Of a DNA stretch of 64,000 nucleotides, positions 43,909 through 53,396 are shown piece after piece (the stretch's first letter is position 1; each line of letters begins with the position of its first letter). The notes below the pieces were generated by a model, which was not told the DNA's origin, made no database searches, and saw only the letters and a program-made list of their open reading frames with translations. Made by a program: the position numbers and the translations under genes. The stretch covers positions 248,001 to 312,000 of the forward strand of contig CALODL010000010.1 in NCBI GenBank assembly GCA_942492115.1. Direction: 5' to 3'. This DNA is from CALODL01 sp942492115. Lineage in GTDB: Bacteria > Planctomycetota > Phycisphaerae > UBA1845 > CAIVHJ01.

Positions 43909-44295
43909 CTACTTCCGCCGGAAGAGTTTGGAGAAAAAGCCCCCGTCCGATTCGCCAGAGCTGCTGGAGGACGCAGTTTGGCCGCGTTCGAGATGGTAGC
44001 CGCACTTGATGCACAACACGGCATCCCGCTTCATCTCGCCATTGCACATCGGGCACAGCTTTCCGGTCTTGGTCTCGATGGGTTCTGGCGGCGGCGGCTG
44101 CTCTTCAAGAGCAGGGGTATTGGATTCGCCGTCGCCGAGGGCGCACAGCATCCGATCCATCGTTGATCCAGGATCGGGTACGGTGAGAATCTTCGAACAC
44201 TTCGGACAGCGTACACGTTTGCCAACGGCCTTCTTGGGCGCCTTGAGACTGGCTCCACATTGACAAGATACGGGAATGCGTTCTGAATCGGCCAT
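43909..44295 (-). CDS. double zinc-ribbon protein
   Basis: A 128-aa protein with two zinc ribbons: IPVSCQCGASLKAP...VRCPKCSKIL (residues 8-38) and KLCPMCNGEM...VLCIKCGYHL (about 79-101). The linker is acidic and Pro-rich; the C-terminus is Ser-rich then basic (FFSKLFRRK), perhaps membrane-touching. Typical of small planctomycete zinc-ribbon proteins. Part of a run of three such genes. Confidence 0.75.
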   Translation of the reverse strand: MADSERIPVSCQCGASLKAPKKAVGKRVRCPKCSKILTVPDPGSTMDRMLCALGDGESNTPALEEQPPPPEPIETKTGKLCPMCNGEMKRDAVLCIKCGYHLERGQTASSSSSGESDGGFFSKLFRRK

Positions 44296-44317
44296 CTGTC
44301 ACTCGTTAAGGTTCAGG

Positions 44318-44337
44318 AAACCCGGGGCGGGCCCGGG
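44318..44337 (-). terminator. possible weak terminator after larE
   Basis: CCCGGG (44321-44326) and CCCGGG (44332-44337), self-complementary arms around GCGGG. On the minus strand only three T residues follow, so it is weak. It lies between larE and the double zinc-ribbon gene. Confidence 0.35.
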
Positions 44338-44383
44338 GGAATACCCATGGGTGAGGCCCGATTCATGATAGCAGCTGGCGGGC

Positions 44384-45229
44384 TCAGTCGGCAACCGGTA
44401 ACGACAGCACGGCGTTGAGGCTCCCGGACTGCAGTCCACCGATATCAATGGTGACGTACAGGAAGCCCAGGGCCCGGAAACTGATCTCGATGTCGGAACG
44501 TAGGCCGGCATCGAGCAGTCTATGCACCTCGTCGGATGGAACTTCGATTCGGGCCAGATCCTCGTGGTGCCGCACACGGCAGTCGCTGAAGCCCCGGTCA
44601 CGGAGCAGGGCTTCGCCACGCTCGATGCGTTGTAGTTTCTGGGGCGTGACGGTTTGACCGTAAGGCACCCGGCTCGACAAACACGGGCTTGCCGGCTTTT
44701 CAGCAGAAGGAAGATCAAAGCGACGGGCCAAGGCGCGCACGTCGCTTTTGGTCAAACCCGCCTCGCACAATGGAGCTCGGACACCGTGTTCTTCCGCAGC
44801 TTTCAGGCCGGGGCGCCAGTCACCCAGGTCGTCAGCGTTGGTACCGCTGAGAGTCGTATCGTAGCCATGTGCTGTGCGGTAGGACGCCATGATTTGATAC
44901 AGTGTCGTCTTGCAGAAGTAGCAGCGATTCTGTGGGTTGGAAACATAGTCGACGTTTTCAAACTCGTTGGTATCGAGAATGACGTGACGGGCTCCGATGC
45001 ACTCGGCAATGGCGCAGGCATCGGCATACTCGCGATCGGCCAGGCTGGCACTACGACCGGTGACCGCCACGACATTGTCAGGGCCAAGGGTCTCGACAGC
45101 AGCCTTGAGCATCACTGCCGAATCAACGCCTCCGGAAAAGGCGACTGCCACGCGGCCACATGACCTCAGGATGGTCTGTAGGTGATCGTAGCGGGCCGCA
45201 ACACCGGAACTGAGTCTTTCGGGTCCCAT
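44384..45229 (-). CDS. larE: ATP-dependent sacrificial sulfur transferase LarE
   Basis: A 281-aa PP-loop protein. VAVAFSGGVDSAVML near residue 26 is the SGGxDS loop. NRCYFCKTTLYQIM near residue 100 and KPASPCLSSRVPYGQ near residue 179 carry the conserved Cys of LarE (one Cys is the sulfur donor in the sacrificial type). It adds sulfur to the pyridinium cofactor precursor of the nickel-pincer enzyme. larB and larC are not in the window, so it may serve another sulfur-transfer job. ATG at 45229 is the most likely start, although a TTG at 45292 remains open. Confidence 0.9.
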   Translation of the reverse strand: MGPERLSSGVAARYDHLQTILRSCGRVAVAFSGGVDSAVMLKAAVETLGPDNVVAVTGRSASLADREYADACAIAECIGARHVILDTNEFENVDYVSNPQNRCYFCKTTLYQIMASYRTAHGYDTTLSGTNADDLGDWRPGLKAAEEHGVRAPLCEAGLTKSDVRALARRFDLPSAEKPASPCLSSRVPYGQTVTPQKLQRIERGEALLRDRGFSDCRVRHHEDLARIEVPSDEVHRLLDAGLRSDIEISFRALGFLYVTIDIGGLQSGSLNAVLSLPVAD

Positions 45230-45353
45230 ACGCGCATTGTAGCCCTTGTCGCGCGCTTCGGATACGCCCGTGCTAGCGGACTGTTCACGCAAAGTCTAAC
45301 ATGTGCACCGCCGACGCAAGATCCTGCTGCAGCTCGAAAAGGAGCCTGACCCA

Positions 45354-47019
45354 ATGAAATACTGCCTGGCGCTGCTCATGCCCCTGACTGTGTTGAGCCC
45401 CCGGAACACGGCCGCCGAGACTGCCCTCCTCGACGTCATACCGGCCGACTGCTTTGCCTACGTTGCAATCGAGAACATCGAGAAGCTCGACACCGGCCTC
45501 GCCCCGCTACTCGAGAAGATGAACGCCCCGATGTTCGCCCCCAAATCCCTGATCCTGGAACGGCTCAATCTGGGCCCACACATACCGGCCGACAGCCCTG
45601 TCGCCGCGGTACTCATGCCGGCCTCCAGCGTACCGGAACTTGGAGCCGTAGCAGTCCTCGTGCTGAGATGCCCCGACGTCGAAACGTGGTTGCGTGATCA
45701 TGACCCCGAGAAAATAGACAGCAAGCTGTGGGGCGCGAACCTCGTTTGGGGCAAGACCTTCGTAGCCGAGCACAACGGCTTCGCGCTGCTTGGCAGCTCG
45801 GCCGATGCCGTACGGGCGGTGCGCTCGTCAACACAGTCCATCGCAGAACGCGTACGCCGGGCTGCACCCGCGGGCAACGCCGCGTTACACGGATGGATGA
45901 ACGTCGGGGAAGTCATTGATTCACCCATTGCGGCCTCCTGGATCGCAGGCATGACCCCGGAGAATCCCTTGCTGGGTTCAACGATCCTCAACAATCGTGC
46001 GGAACTCCTTCGGCAAATCGAGGGACTGTATGTTCAGATCCGCGTCTCGCCGGATGGTGCACAGCTGCATCTCGCGATCGCACCGCGTGCGGACACACCC
46101 CTGGCGGGCATGACCGCGTTCACTGAAAGCGGTGCAACACGGCTGACCAAGCGTCTCGCGAAGCAGGATGCCATACTCCTGACGGCCGCCACCACCGTGA
46201 CTGCAGGACAGGCCAGCGCACTGCGACAGACCATGCACCAGCTCCTCGACGCCCCATTGCTCAACGCCTTGAACGCAGAAGTTGCCAAGACCTTTTCCGG
46301 ACACGTCGAAACACTTGCGGGACAGCTTCGCGGCCTGGCCACCAGCGTGACAGCAACGCCTCCCGGCCCGCATGGCGTTGCCGTCGCCAGCGGGCTGGTG
46401 CAAGTCGAAGACGCCAGCGCATGGATGATGGATTTCGAAGCAGCGATCACGCTACTCAAGACACAGCTGGTGCCCGAAGGCCACACCAATCCGTTGTTCG
46501 ATTCACTGCAGTTCACCCCGTCAGCGGAGCTGCTCCACGGCGTCCCCGTGCATCATGTAGCGGTACGTATGCACGCGCCACCAGGCGGGCGCGAAAACCT
46601 GTCCTGGATGGCGATGTTTGGCGACCCACAGCGCATGCTCCGCGTGACCATCGCCGATCCCTTTACTGTTGCGTGGACCCTCGGCGGTCAGGCACGTGAC
46701 ATGGACCGGCTGCTGGCGGCTGCGATGGGTCGTGCTGAGGGAATGGATCCGCCCAGCGGCACGGCTCAAGTACCGGCAATCATGATGTTCTCCCCGACCG
46801 CGATCGCGGACGTCGGCCGCACACTTGCCCGCGTCCAGCACAACATCAACCAGGCGCCGGCGCGGACTCCCCCGGCCCCGACAGTTCCGGCGACCATCAG
46901 GTGTGCCCCCCCCCTACGTGCACATCGACATTCCTGTGACTTTCGAGGCGCTACTCGGAATGCAGGCGCTGATGAACCCGGGAACGTCAAACGAAATCAT
47001 GATCCTCCCACAAGGATGA
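45354..47019 (+). pseudogene. large secreted protein gene interrupted by a poly-C frameshift
   Basis: ATG at 45354 follows AAAAGGAG and opens a signal peptide ending near RNTAAE (residue 20). The body reads cleanly to about residue 520 (...NQAPARTPPAPTVPATI). At 46906-46914 there are nine C residues. With eight, the frame would continue as PPYVHIDIPVTFEALLGMQ and end at TGA 47017-47019, a 554-aa protein. As given, the frame shifts into nonsense and runs on to 47105, overlapping the next convergent gene. The body is helical, with residues 20-120 beginning LLDVIPADCFAYVAIENI. It is reminiscent of planctomycete secreted proteins, but I name no family. Sequencing error, slippage or real loss are all possible. 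Confidence 0.7.
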
Positions 47020-47032
47020 GTGATGTTCGTCG

Positions 47033-47557
47033 CTATTCTTCGAGTTCGCTCTGGAGCTTCTTGAGAAATGCCATGTACAGGGGTGGGGGTAGGTCGCCGA
47101 GCTGAGGCGGCGGCATGGCGTCGACCATCATCTGCTGGATACGATTGAGCGCCTGGGGCTTGGCGCGAACCAGCTCGGCCAGGATTGCGCCGCTGTCGTC
47201 CAGCTTGGATTCCTTGATCGCCACCAGATACTGAACAATGCCGGTGGACACATTGATTGCCGGGGCCGGCTGCTCGTCGCGCGGTGCGGACGGGCCCGAG
47301 GAACCACGTCCCTTCGAATCGGGAGTTCCCTTCTCACGCAGCAAATCGGAAGCCAACGCCGCCGACTCTCGGAGCAGCTCGTCGCTGTTCTCCTCGAGCG
47401 GTTCGAGCGGAATCTCTTCCAGTTCATCGTCGGGCGTTGGAACGTAAACGGGGTTGCCGCACTTCGGGCACTTGCCACGTTTTCCGGCTGCTGCCCGGGG
47501 CGCGCGAATGGTGCTGCTACAACTCGTACAGGTGACTTTGATTCGATCATCGGACAT
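47033..47557 (-). CDS. zinc-ribbon protein with acidic linker and C-terminal helical domain
   Basis: A 174-aa protein. The N-terminal zinc ribbon IKVTCTSCSSTIRAP...GKCPKCGNPVYVP (residues 6-40) is the same type as in the 43909 protein. An acidic linker (residues 43-75) and a Ser/Pro-rich stretch precede a helical C-terminal part (residues 105-174). It starts 16 bp after the der stop, so it shares that transcript. Function unknown. Confidence 0.75.
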   Translation of the reverse strand: MSDDRIKVTCTSCSSTIRAPRAAAGKRGKCPKCGNPVYVPTPDDELEEIPLEPLEENSDELLRESAALASDLLREKGTPDSKGRGSSGPSAPRDEQPAPAINVSTGIVQYLVAIKESKLDDSGAILAELVRAKPQALNRIQQMMVDAMPPPQLGDLPPPLYMAFLKKLQSELEE

Positions 47558-47573
47558 CGGTCGATCTCAGGTG

Positions 47574-48926
47574 TCAGGATGACCGCCCGCCAACGCCCCC
47601 GTCATCGGCGCCCTTGCGGTGCGATCTGAATATCAATCTTATCGGGATTTCCTCGAAGGGCAATGTTTCGCGCAGTCGGTTGAGCACGAAACGACGGTAC
47701 TCTACACGGATCAGGGCCGGGTTGTTGACGAACAGAATGATGGTCGGTGGACACACCGACACCTGGGTACCGTAGTAAATCTTGACCGCCTGAGGTCCGC
47801 GCAGCGATGTCGGACCGCGCAATTGCTGGATGGCTTCGATCGCCTTGTTCAATTGGCCCGTGGTCACGCGCTGGACGGCCTGCTTGAACAAACTCCGCGC
47901 CAGATCCACGGTGGCGTGTACACCCTTGCCGCTTTCAGCCGTGATGACCGAGATCGGAGCATAATCGAGCTCGGGCAAGACCTTGGTAAAGTACTCCTCG
48001 TAGGCACTGGTCTCGGTCTTGCCTTTCACCAGATCCCACTTGTTGATGACCAGAATACATGGCTTGTCGTTATCGGCGATGAACCGCCCAAGTTTCTTGT
48101 CGACCTGCCCCACGTCGACGGTCGCATCAATGAAGAGCAATACGACATCGGCGCGAACGATGGCCTTCTGTGCCCGAACGAAGCTGTAGTACTCGATGTC
48201 GGTGCTCATCTTATTCTTCTTGCGCACACCCGCCGTATCAATAACCATGAACGAGTGCCCGTCCTTCTCGAAACGAACATCCACCGCATCACGCGTCGTC
48301 CCTGGAACCTCGCTGACAATGACCCGCGGCTCACCGGCCAGCGTATTGATGAACGTGCTCTTGCCGGCGTTGCGCTTACCCACCACGGCGATTTGCATCG
48401 TGGGGTCGGGAGGCGGCGGGCTAGACTCCCCGATGTGCCGGCCAACCTCGGCCAGAAGCCGATCACGTCCGGTCCCGTGATGTGCTGACACGGCCACCGG
48501 CTCGCCGAATCCGAGCCGGCAGAACTCACCTATGAACGGCTTGATATCAGTGGTGTCGACCTTGTTGGCGACCAGCACGACGCGGCGATCGTAACCGCGC
48601 AACAAACGGGCAACCTCCTGGTCGAGGACCACGGCGCCTTCGCGGGCATCGACAACGAACAGGACCAGAACGGCCTGATGGATCGCAAAACGGATCTGTT
48701 CTTCGACGTGCTCAGTAAGATTGTCGTGGTCTTCGATTCCAAATCCGCCGGTATCGACGAGTTCGAAGTACTTGTCATCAACCTGGCATACAGTGCTGAT
48801 GCGATCGCGCGTCACGCCAGCCGTTGGATCGACAATCCCAATGCGCCGGCGCGCAATGCAATTGAGTAACGAACTCTTGCCCACGTTGGGCCGACCGACA
48901 ATGGCGATGATGGGCAGATCGGACAT
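47574..48926 (-). CDS. der: ribosome-assembly GTPase Der (EngA)
   Basis: A 450-aa protein with two tandem GTPase domains. Domain 1: AIVGRPNVGKSSLLN, DTGGF, NKVD. Domain 2: AVVGKRNAGKSTFIN near residue 184, DTAGVR, NKWDLV. A C-terminal KH-like domain (SVCPPTIILFVNNPALI, RFVLNRLRETLPFEEIPIRLIFR) completes the Der architecture. It acts in 50S subunit assembly. The second P-loop has Lys-Arg-Asn-Ala-Gly-Lys-Ser (Ala for Val). ATG at 48926 gives the usual N-terminus; upstream in-frame codons are not family-like. Confidence 0.97.
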   Translation of the reverse strand: MSDLPIIAIVGRPNVGKSSLLNCIARRRIGIVDPTAGVTRDRISTVCQVDDKYFELVDTGGFGIEDHDNLTEHVEEQIRFAIHQAVLVLFVVDAREGAVVLDQEVARLLRGYDRRVVLVANKVDTTDIKPFIGEFCRLGFGEPVAVSAHHGTGRDRLLAEVGRHIGESSPPPPDPTMQIAVVGKRNAGKSTFINTLAGEPRVIVSEVPGTTRDAVDVRFEKDGHSFMVIDTAGVRKKNKMSTDIEYYSFVRAQKAIVRADVVLLFIDATVDVGQVDKKLGRFIADNDKPCILVINKWDLVKGKTETSAYEEYFTKVLPELDYAPISVITAESGKGVHATVDLARSLFKQAVQRVTTGQLNKAIEAIQQLRGPTSLRGPQAVKIYYGTQVSVCPPTIILFVNNPALIRVEYRRFVLNRLRETLPFEEIPIRLIFRSHRKGADDGGVGGRSS

Positions 48927-49025
48927 AGGTAACCATCGTTTCTTCACAGGGCGCCTGGACGCCAGGGTATTCGGTGCAGCAAGTATCCGGGATCGGTCCA
49001 CCGGTATCCAGTCTGGAGGGTCGAA

Positions 49026-49616
49026 TCACAAGAATCGCTGAATCGCATCGTGCACCCGAGCCAGAACCTGGTCACGGGGTCGTGCGTGATAACGTGGATC
49101 CGGGGCAATCGCGATATGTTCCTCAGCACCCCCCGGTGTTGCGACACGCCGAGCCATCGAGGTGTCCGCCTCGACGAATTCGCCACCAGCGAAGCCGACC
49201 GCGTTGAGCCAGCGACCAACGACTTCGGTCGCGTGGGCCTCGTAGACCAGCACCGCACAATGCGACCACTCGGCCTCGGACACGATAGCGCGGTACCAGT
49301 GAAGCACACAAGGTGGCGCGTGGTTTCGTGCCAAGTCCTGCAACACGGCGTAATCCTCGGCCGCTGCTTCAAGTGTCGAATGATAAAACACCAGGGCCTC
49401 GGGCACCGGGATCCCCAGGTGATCGATGCCCCTCAACAACAGCTGCCCGCCGGGATCCGCGCGGTAGATGAGGTAGGCTGTGCCGGCGCCATGCTCGGCG
49501 CTGTCCTGCAGCATGCGTACTTCCTCAGCGGTGTAGCCGACGGCCACGTGCTGACCGAAATCGTAAATGTACAGGCCGGTATAGCGCTCGGGATGGTTGA
49601 GTCGGGGAAGTTTCAT
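49026..49616 (-). CDS. conserved hypothetical protein, 196 aa
   Basis: A 196-aa soluble protein with no signal peptide or membrane span. The sequence is evenly mixed (MKLPRLNHPERYTGLYIYDFG... to ...VLARVHDAIQRFL), with HVAVGYTAEEVRML, GTAYLIYRADPGGQLLLRG and APPCVLHWYRAIVSEAEWSHCAVLVYE. It lies between tyrS and der on the same strand (17 bp after tyrS) and probably belongs to that operon. I do not recognise the family. Confidence 0.7.
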   Translation of the reverse strand: MKLPRLNHPERYTGLYIYDFGQHVAVGYTAEEVRMLQDSAEHGAGTAYLIYRADPGGQLLLRGIDHLGIPVPEALVFYHSTLEAAAEDYAVLQDLARNHAPPCVLHWYRAIVSEAEWSHCAVLVYEAHATEVVGRWLNAVGFAGGEFVEADTSMARRVATPGGAEEHIAIAPDPRYHARPRDQVLARVHDAIQRFL

Positions 49617-49633
49617 GCGCGATCAACAACGCC

Positions 49634-50842
49634 TCAGGCCCCGATGGAAATCTTAAGAAACTTGCGTTTGCCGCGCTGAACGATGTCACCGTCCTTGATC
49701 GTCACCGAGGCACTCGGATCACTCAGTTTCTCCTGGTTGAGCCGTAGCCCGCCCTCATTGATCAAGCGCCGTGCCTCGCCGTTCGATTTGGCAAATCCGC
49801 ACAGGACCGCCAGACGTCCCGCCGCAATTTGCCCATCAGCGAGTTCGGTCGGCGCTATGGCGTGGGCCGGAATATCACTGGGCAAGTCCCCGCGCATGGC
49901 CTTGAAAAACTCTGCCTCGGCCTGCGCGGCGCTGTCTGCCCCATGGTACTGCTCGACGACGAGCCGCCCGAGAGCGACCTTTGCATCACGCGGTTGACTG
50001 GCAATGAGTGGCTCGAACGTCGTCGGTGCCTCGGCAGTCAACAGCGTGTAGTAGTTGGCCATCAACTCATCGGGGATGCTCATGATCTTCCCGAACATAT
50101 TTACCGGCGCATCGGTCACTCCGATATAGTTGCCGAGCGACTTGCTCATCTTTTCGGTGCCGTCGAGCCCCACGAGGATCGGCATGATGAGCACGACTTG
50201 CAGCGGCCGGTTCTCAATCTTCTGCAAGTCCCGCCCCACCAGGTTGTTGAATGTCTGGTCGGTTCCGCCAAGCTCGATGTCAGCGTCGATCATGACGCTG
50301 TCCCAGCCTTGCATCAACGGATACAACAGTTCGTGAATACCAATCTCCTGCTGAGCCTTGAACCGCTTTTCGAACGTGTCTCGTTCGAGCATGCGTGCAA
50401 CTGTCTTGCGGCTGGCCAGACGCAACACGTCTGCGAAATTCATCTGCCCCAACCATTCGCTGTTGTAGCGGATTTCGCACCGCGCCGGGTCGAGGTCGAG
50501 CACCTTGCCGGCCTGCTGAAAATAGGTCTCGGCGTTGGCCTTGATCTCATCGGTAGTCAGCATCGGCCGGGTCTGGCTCTTCCCTGTTGGATCCCCCACC
50601 ATCGCAGTGTAGTCGCCGATGATCAGTACCGCTGTGTGGCCGAGGTCCTGGAATTGCCGCATCTTGCGCAATTGGACGCTGTGCCCCAGATGGATGTCCG
50701 GTGCAGTTGGGTCCATGCCCAGCTTGACGCGCAATGGCCTTCCACTATCTGCCGATTTTTGCAGTTTCGCGCGCAGCTCGTCAACGGAATACACCGCCTC
50801 GCTGCCGCGGATCAGATGGGTCATCTGCTCGTCGATGGTCAT
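49634..50842 (-). CDS. tyrS: tyrosyl-tRNA synthetase
   Basis: A 402-aa class I synthetase. DIHLGHSVQLRKM near residue 45 is the HIGH-type motif, LGGTDQTFN is the tyrosine pocket, GTEKMSKSLGN near residue 230 is KMSKS, and the C-terminus (about residues 340-402: RLINEGGLRLNQEKLSDPSASV) is an S4 RNA-binding domain. It charges tRNA-Tyr. ATG at 50842 gives the family N-terminus. Confidence 0.97.
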   Translation of the reverse strand: MTIDEQMTHLIRGSEAVYSVDELRAKLQKSADSGRPLRVKLGMDPTAPDIHLGHSVQLRKMRQFQDLGHTAVLIIGDYTAMVGDPTGKSQTRPMLTTDEIKANAETYFQQAGKVLDLDPARCEIRYNSEWLGQMNFADVLRLASRKTVARMLERDTFEKRFKAQQEIGIHELLYPLMQGWDSVMIDADIELGGTDQTFNNLVGRDLQKIENRPLQVVLIMPILVGLDGTEKMSKSLGNYIGVTDAPVNMFGKIMSIPDELMANYYTLLTAEAPTTFEPLIASQPRDAKVALGRLVVEQYHGADSAAQAEAEFFKAMRGDLPSDIPAHAIAPTELADGQIAAGRLAVLCGFAKSNGEARRLINEGGLRLNQEKLSDPSASVTIKDGDIVQRGKRKFLKISIGA

Positions 50843-50919
50843 AGGTCGCAAGGTACTCAAAATAGCAGCCTGGAGCCAGCAACCGTGCTCAGTCTTCGGT
50901 TCCTGGCTACTGAATTGTG

Positions 50920-51798
50920 CTAGAGGCACGTGAATAGAATCATGGTCTTCAAATTGAAACAGACGTGCATGGTCATCGAGGCCAGCAGGCCGCCGGACCG
51001 TTCATAGAGCCAGCCGAGAATCCCCCCGAGCAGAATCATGGGAACCACCGCCTGGGGCTGGGAAGCGTGAACGGCTCCGAAAATCAACGCGGTCAACAGA
51101 ATCGCCCAACCGCGGTGCCCAATGGCGTGCTTGAACGCCGGTTGGCACATCCCCCGAAAGAACATTTCCTCGACCACCGGGGCAGCCACCACGGCGTTGA
51201 CCCACAACAAGACCGGGAGCCAGACCGGGCCGTCCCCGGTCCCCAGCATGTCGAGCACCTGGTGCGCAGGAAGTTCGGCGTCGGGATCGAACAAGCCAAT
51301 CATACGGGAGGATATTTCGACCGCTCCCCAGCACAGCGGAATCGATGCGCTAAAGCCCGCGATACCCAGCAGAAGATGTCGGCTTGGCGTTGTCCATCCG
51401 CACAACAGACCCCGCACCCCGCCGGGCCGTTCACGGGCGTTGATCAACAGGATGGCTGCGGTGACCACGACCGCCGCGATGGCGGATGCGACTTGAGCAA
51501 CCACGCCCTCTGCCAGCCGCGACTCGAGGATGAGGGCCACGCCGCCGTGAATGAACATGAACAGTGCCAGCGGCACGAGAACCAGTTCGGCGGGAAACTT
51601 GTCACTTGGCTCGGGAGCGGCAGGCAGCGCCCAGCCACGAACCAGCCATCGCCGACAGGTGGCCATGATGACGATTCCACCCACCGCGCTCAGGATAGCG
51701 TCGACCCACAGGCGCGTGTCGACAGATGATGCCCCACCTCCGGCGGCAAGCAGCCCCATGATCAAGGCGGCACTGCAAACGCTGGAAGGACATATCAT
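50920..51798 (-). CDS. CPBP (CAAX) family membrane metalloprotease
   Basis: A 292-aa integral membrane protein with about eight hydrophobic segments. The CPBP motifs are VVEEMFFRGMCQ (EExxxR) near residue 210, AVHASQPQAV (FxxxH-like) near 248, and HVCFNL near the C-terminus (HxxxN). In this family the glutamates and His form the catalytic centre. The start is uncertain (51798 or 51759); neither has a strong ribosome site. A regulatory or envelope protease role is inferred from the family. It follows trxA on the same strand. Confidence 0.85.
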   Translation of the reverse strand: MICPSSVCSAALIMGLLAAGGGASSVDTRLWVDAILSAVGGIVIMATCRRWLVRGWALPAAPEPSDKFPAELVLVPLALFMFIHGGVALILESRLAEGVVAQVASAIAAVVVTAAILLINARERPGGVRGLLCGWTTPSRHLLLGIAGFSASIPLCWGAVEISSRMIGLFDPDAELPAHQVLDMLGTGDGPVWLPVLLWVNAVVAAPVVEEMFFRGMCQPAFKHAIGHRGWAILLTALIFGAVHASQPQAVVPMILLGGILGWLYERSGGLLASMTMHVCFNLKTMILFTCL

Positions 51799-51844
51799 GC
51801 TGATTGTCGGAAAAGAAACGCCGGCCCAGCTATACGTCGGACCG

Positions 51845-52174
51845 CTAGCTGAGCTTGGCGAGCGCCTCGGCGAAATCACCTTTGCTGCGCAGGCCGACCA
51901 GACGCTCCTTGACCTCCCCCTGATGAAACAGGATGACGGTGGGAATGGAGCTGATGCCGTACTGTACGGAGATGTTCTTGTTGCTGTCGGTGTCGACCTT
52001 GCCGACCTTCACCTTGCCAGCGAACTCGTCGGCGATCTCATCGATGACGGGCCCGAGGGCTTTGCAGGGTCCGCACCATTCGGCCCAGAAATCGACCAGA
52101 ACGGGGACTTCGGATTGAACAACCTCTGAATCGAAGTTGTCGTCGTTGAATTCGAGTGTGTTTACGCCTGCCAT
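51845..52174 (-). CDS. trxA: thioredoxin
   Basis: A 109-aa cytosolic thioredoxin. FWAEWCGPCKALGPVI near residues 28-43 has the WCGPC active site, KVGKVDTDSN and ISSIPTVILFHQGE (cis-Pro) follow. ATG follows AGGAGAACATCAG. It reduces protein disulfides with TrxB, whose gene lies at 60603 in this window, 8.4 kb away. Confidence 0.97.
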   Translation of the reverse strand: MAGVNTLEFNDDNFDSEVVQSEVPVLVDFWAEWCGPCKALGPVIDEIADEFAGKVKVGKVDTDSNKNISVQYGISSIPTVILFHQGEVKERLVGLRSKGDFAEALAKLS

Positions 52175-52279
52175 CTGATGTTCTCCTGTCTTCGAACCTT
52201 GGGGTGGGATTGTAGAGAGTCAGTTGGGTGGTGTAAACCAATCCGAAATGGCGAACCGCAGGGCAGACCGGAGGCCCCA

Positions 52280-53197
52280 TCAGGTGGAACGCAGTTCCGC
52301 GGGCGGACGGGTTTTCCACCGCCGATGCGTCCACAGGTACTGCTCGGGATAACGACGGACAACCCGTTCGATCGCAGTGGTGTAGGTCTGAGTAATCCAG
52401 TGGACAGGGTCATCCTGGTTCTGCCATTCATCGGGCCGAATCACCTGTTCTACCCCCAGTTCGTGCCGAAAGCGTCGGCCCATACGCCGACAATAGCCCA
52501 CCACGACAGGAACCTCATGCTGACAGGCCAGAACGGCAACAGTCTTGAACGTCGAAGCCGGGCGGCCGAAAAAATTAACGAAGATGCCACTCGAACCGGC
52601 GTCTTGATCCGGAACGAAGCCCACGAGGTGTCCCTCGCGCAGGCGCGCCTCAGCCACCCGGACCGCCCCCTTCTTGGCAATGAGCTCGAGACCGGTGTGC
52701 CGTCGAGCGGCAACGAGGTGCTCATTGACCAACGGGTTGTTGAGTGGCCGCATGACCGCGGCGAAGTTGCCAAAGAAGCAGGCCATCAACTGGCCGAGCA
52801 GTTCGAAGTTGCCGAAGTGCCCGGACACCAGGATCGCCCCACGCTGCCCGACGGCCAGCTCGAGCACCTTTTGGATGTTGTTCAGCTCGGCGTAGCGCGG
52901 CCACGTCCAGCGATCGACCAGGCGTGGCGCCTGCAGCAATTCGATCCCGGTCATGGCCATGTTCTGCATGCTTGCCACAGCCAGGCGTTCGATCTGGGCC
53001 GGGCTCAGCTCTTCGCCGAATGCCTCCGCCAGATTGTTCACTGCCCGTTGCCGCGCCTTGGGCACGAGCTTCCCCCACATCCAGCCCAGAAACTGAGCAC
53101 TGCGCAAATTGAGGTCGATGGGAAATGCCAACAGCGCAGAGCGGATGCTGTGAAACAGCATGAGCTCGGCACGATTCTGAGTCGGCGTACGGGGCAT
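52280..53197 (-). CDS. lysophospholipid/lipid-A-type acyltransferase (LpxL-like)
   Basis: A 305-aa protein with an N-terminal hydrophobic part (residues 12-45). The acyltransferase HX4E motif is GHFGNFE near residue 128, followed by MRPLNNPLVN, EGHLVGFVPDQDAG near 188, and FFGRPASTF. This matches the Kdo2-lipid-A late acyltransferase fold. Acts at the inner membrane on lipid A or a related lipid. Start ATG at 53197; a second at 53161 is possible. Consistent with a Gram-negative envelope. Confidence 0.88.
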   Translation of the reverse strand: MPRTPTQNRAELMLFHSIRSALLAFPIDLNLRSAQFLGWMWGKLVPKARQRAVNNLAEAFGEELSPAQIERLAVASMQNMAMTGIELLQAPRLVDRWTWPRYAELNNIQKVLELAVGQRGAILVSGHFGNFELLGQLMACFFGNFAAVMRPLNNPLVNEHLVAARRHTGLELIAKKGAVRVAEARLREGHLVGFVPDQDAGSSGIFVNFFGRPASTFKTVAVLACQHEVPVVVGYCRRMGRRFRHELGVEQVIRPDEWQNQDDPVHWITQTYTTAIERVVRRYPEQYLWTHRRWKTRPPAELRST

Positions 53198-53396
53198 GCG
53201 GCTATCTTAGAAGACTCGTGGACGGAAGTCAGGAGGGGAACACAAGACATCCGGATCAGGAGACAGAGGTCGAGCAACGGGTGCGCTGTCACCACGGCAG
53301 CCGTGCCTGGGGATAATGGGGATCAATGCGACCTGATCCGGATCATGCAGTCTGCGTGATCTGCAGCGGATCGCAGGATTGTGAGTTGTCAGCCAC

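Noticed and set aside
47020..47105. C-terminal extension of the 45354 frame as written
   Set aside because: It is the out-of-frame tail after the poly-C run and overlaps the convergent zinc-ribbon gene.
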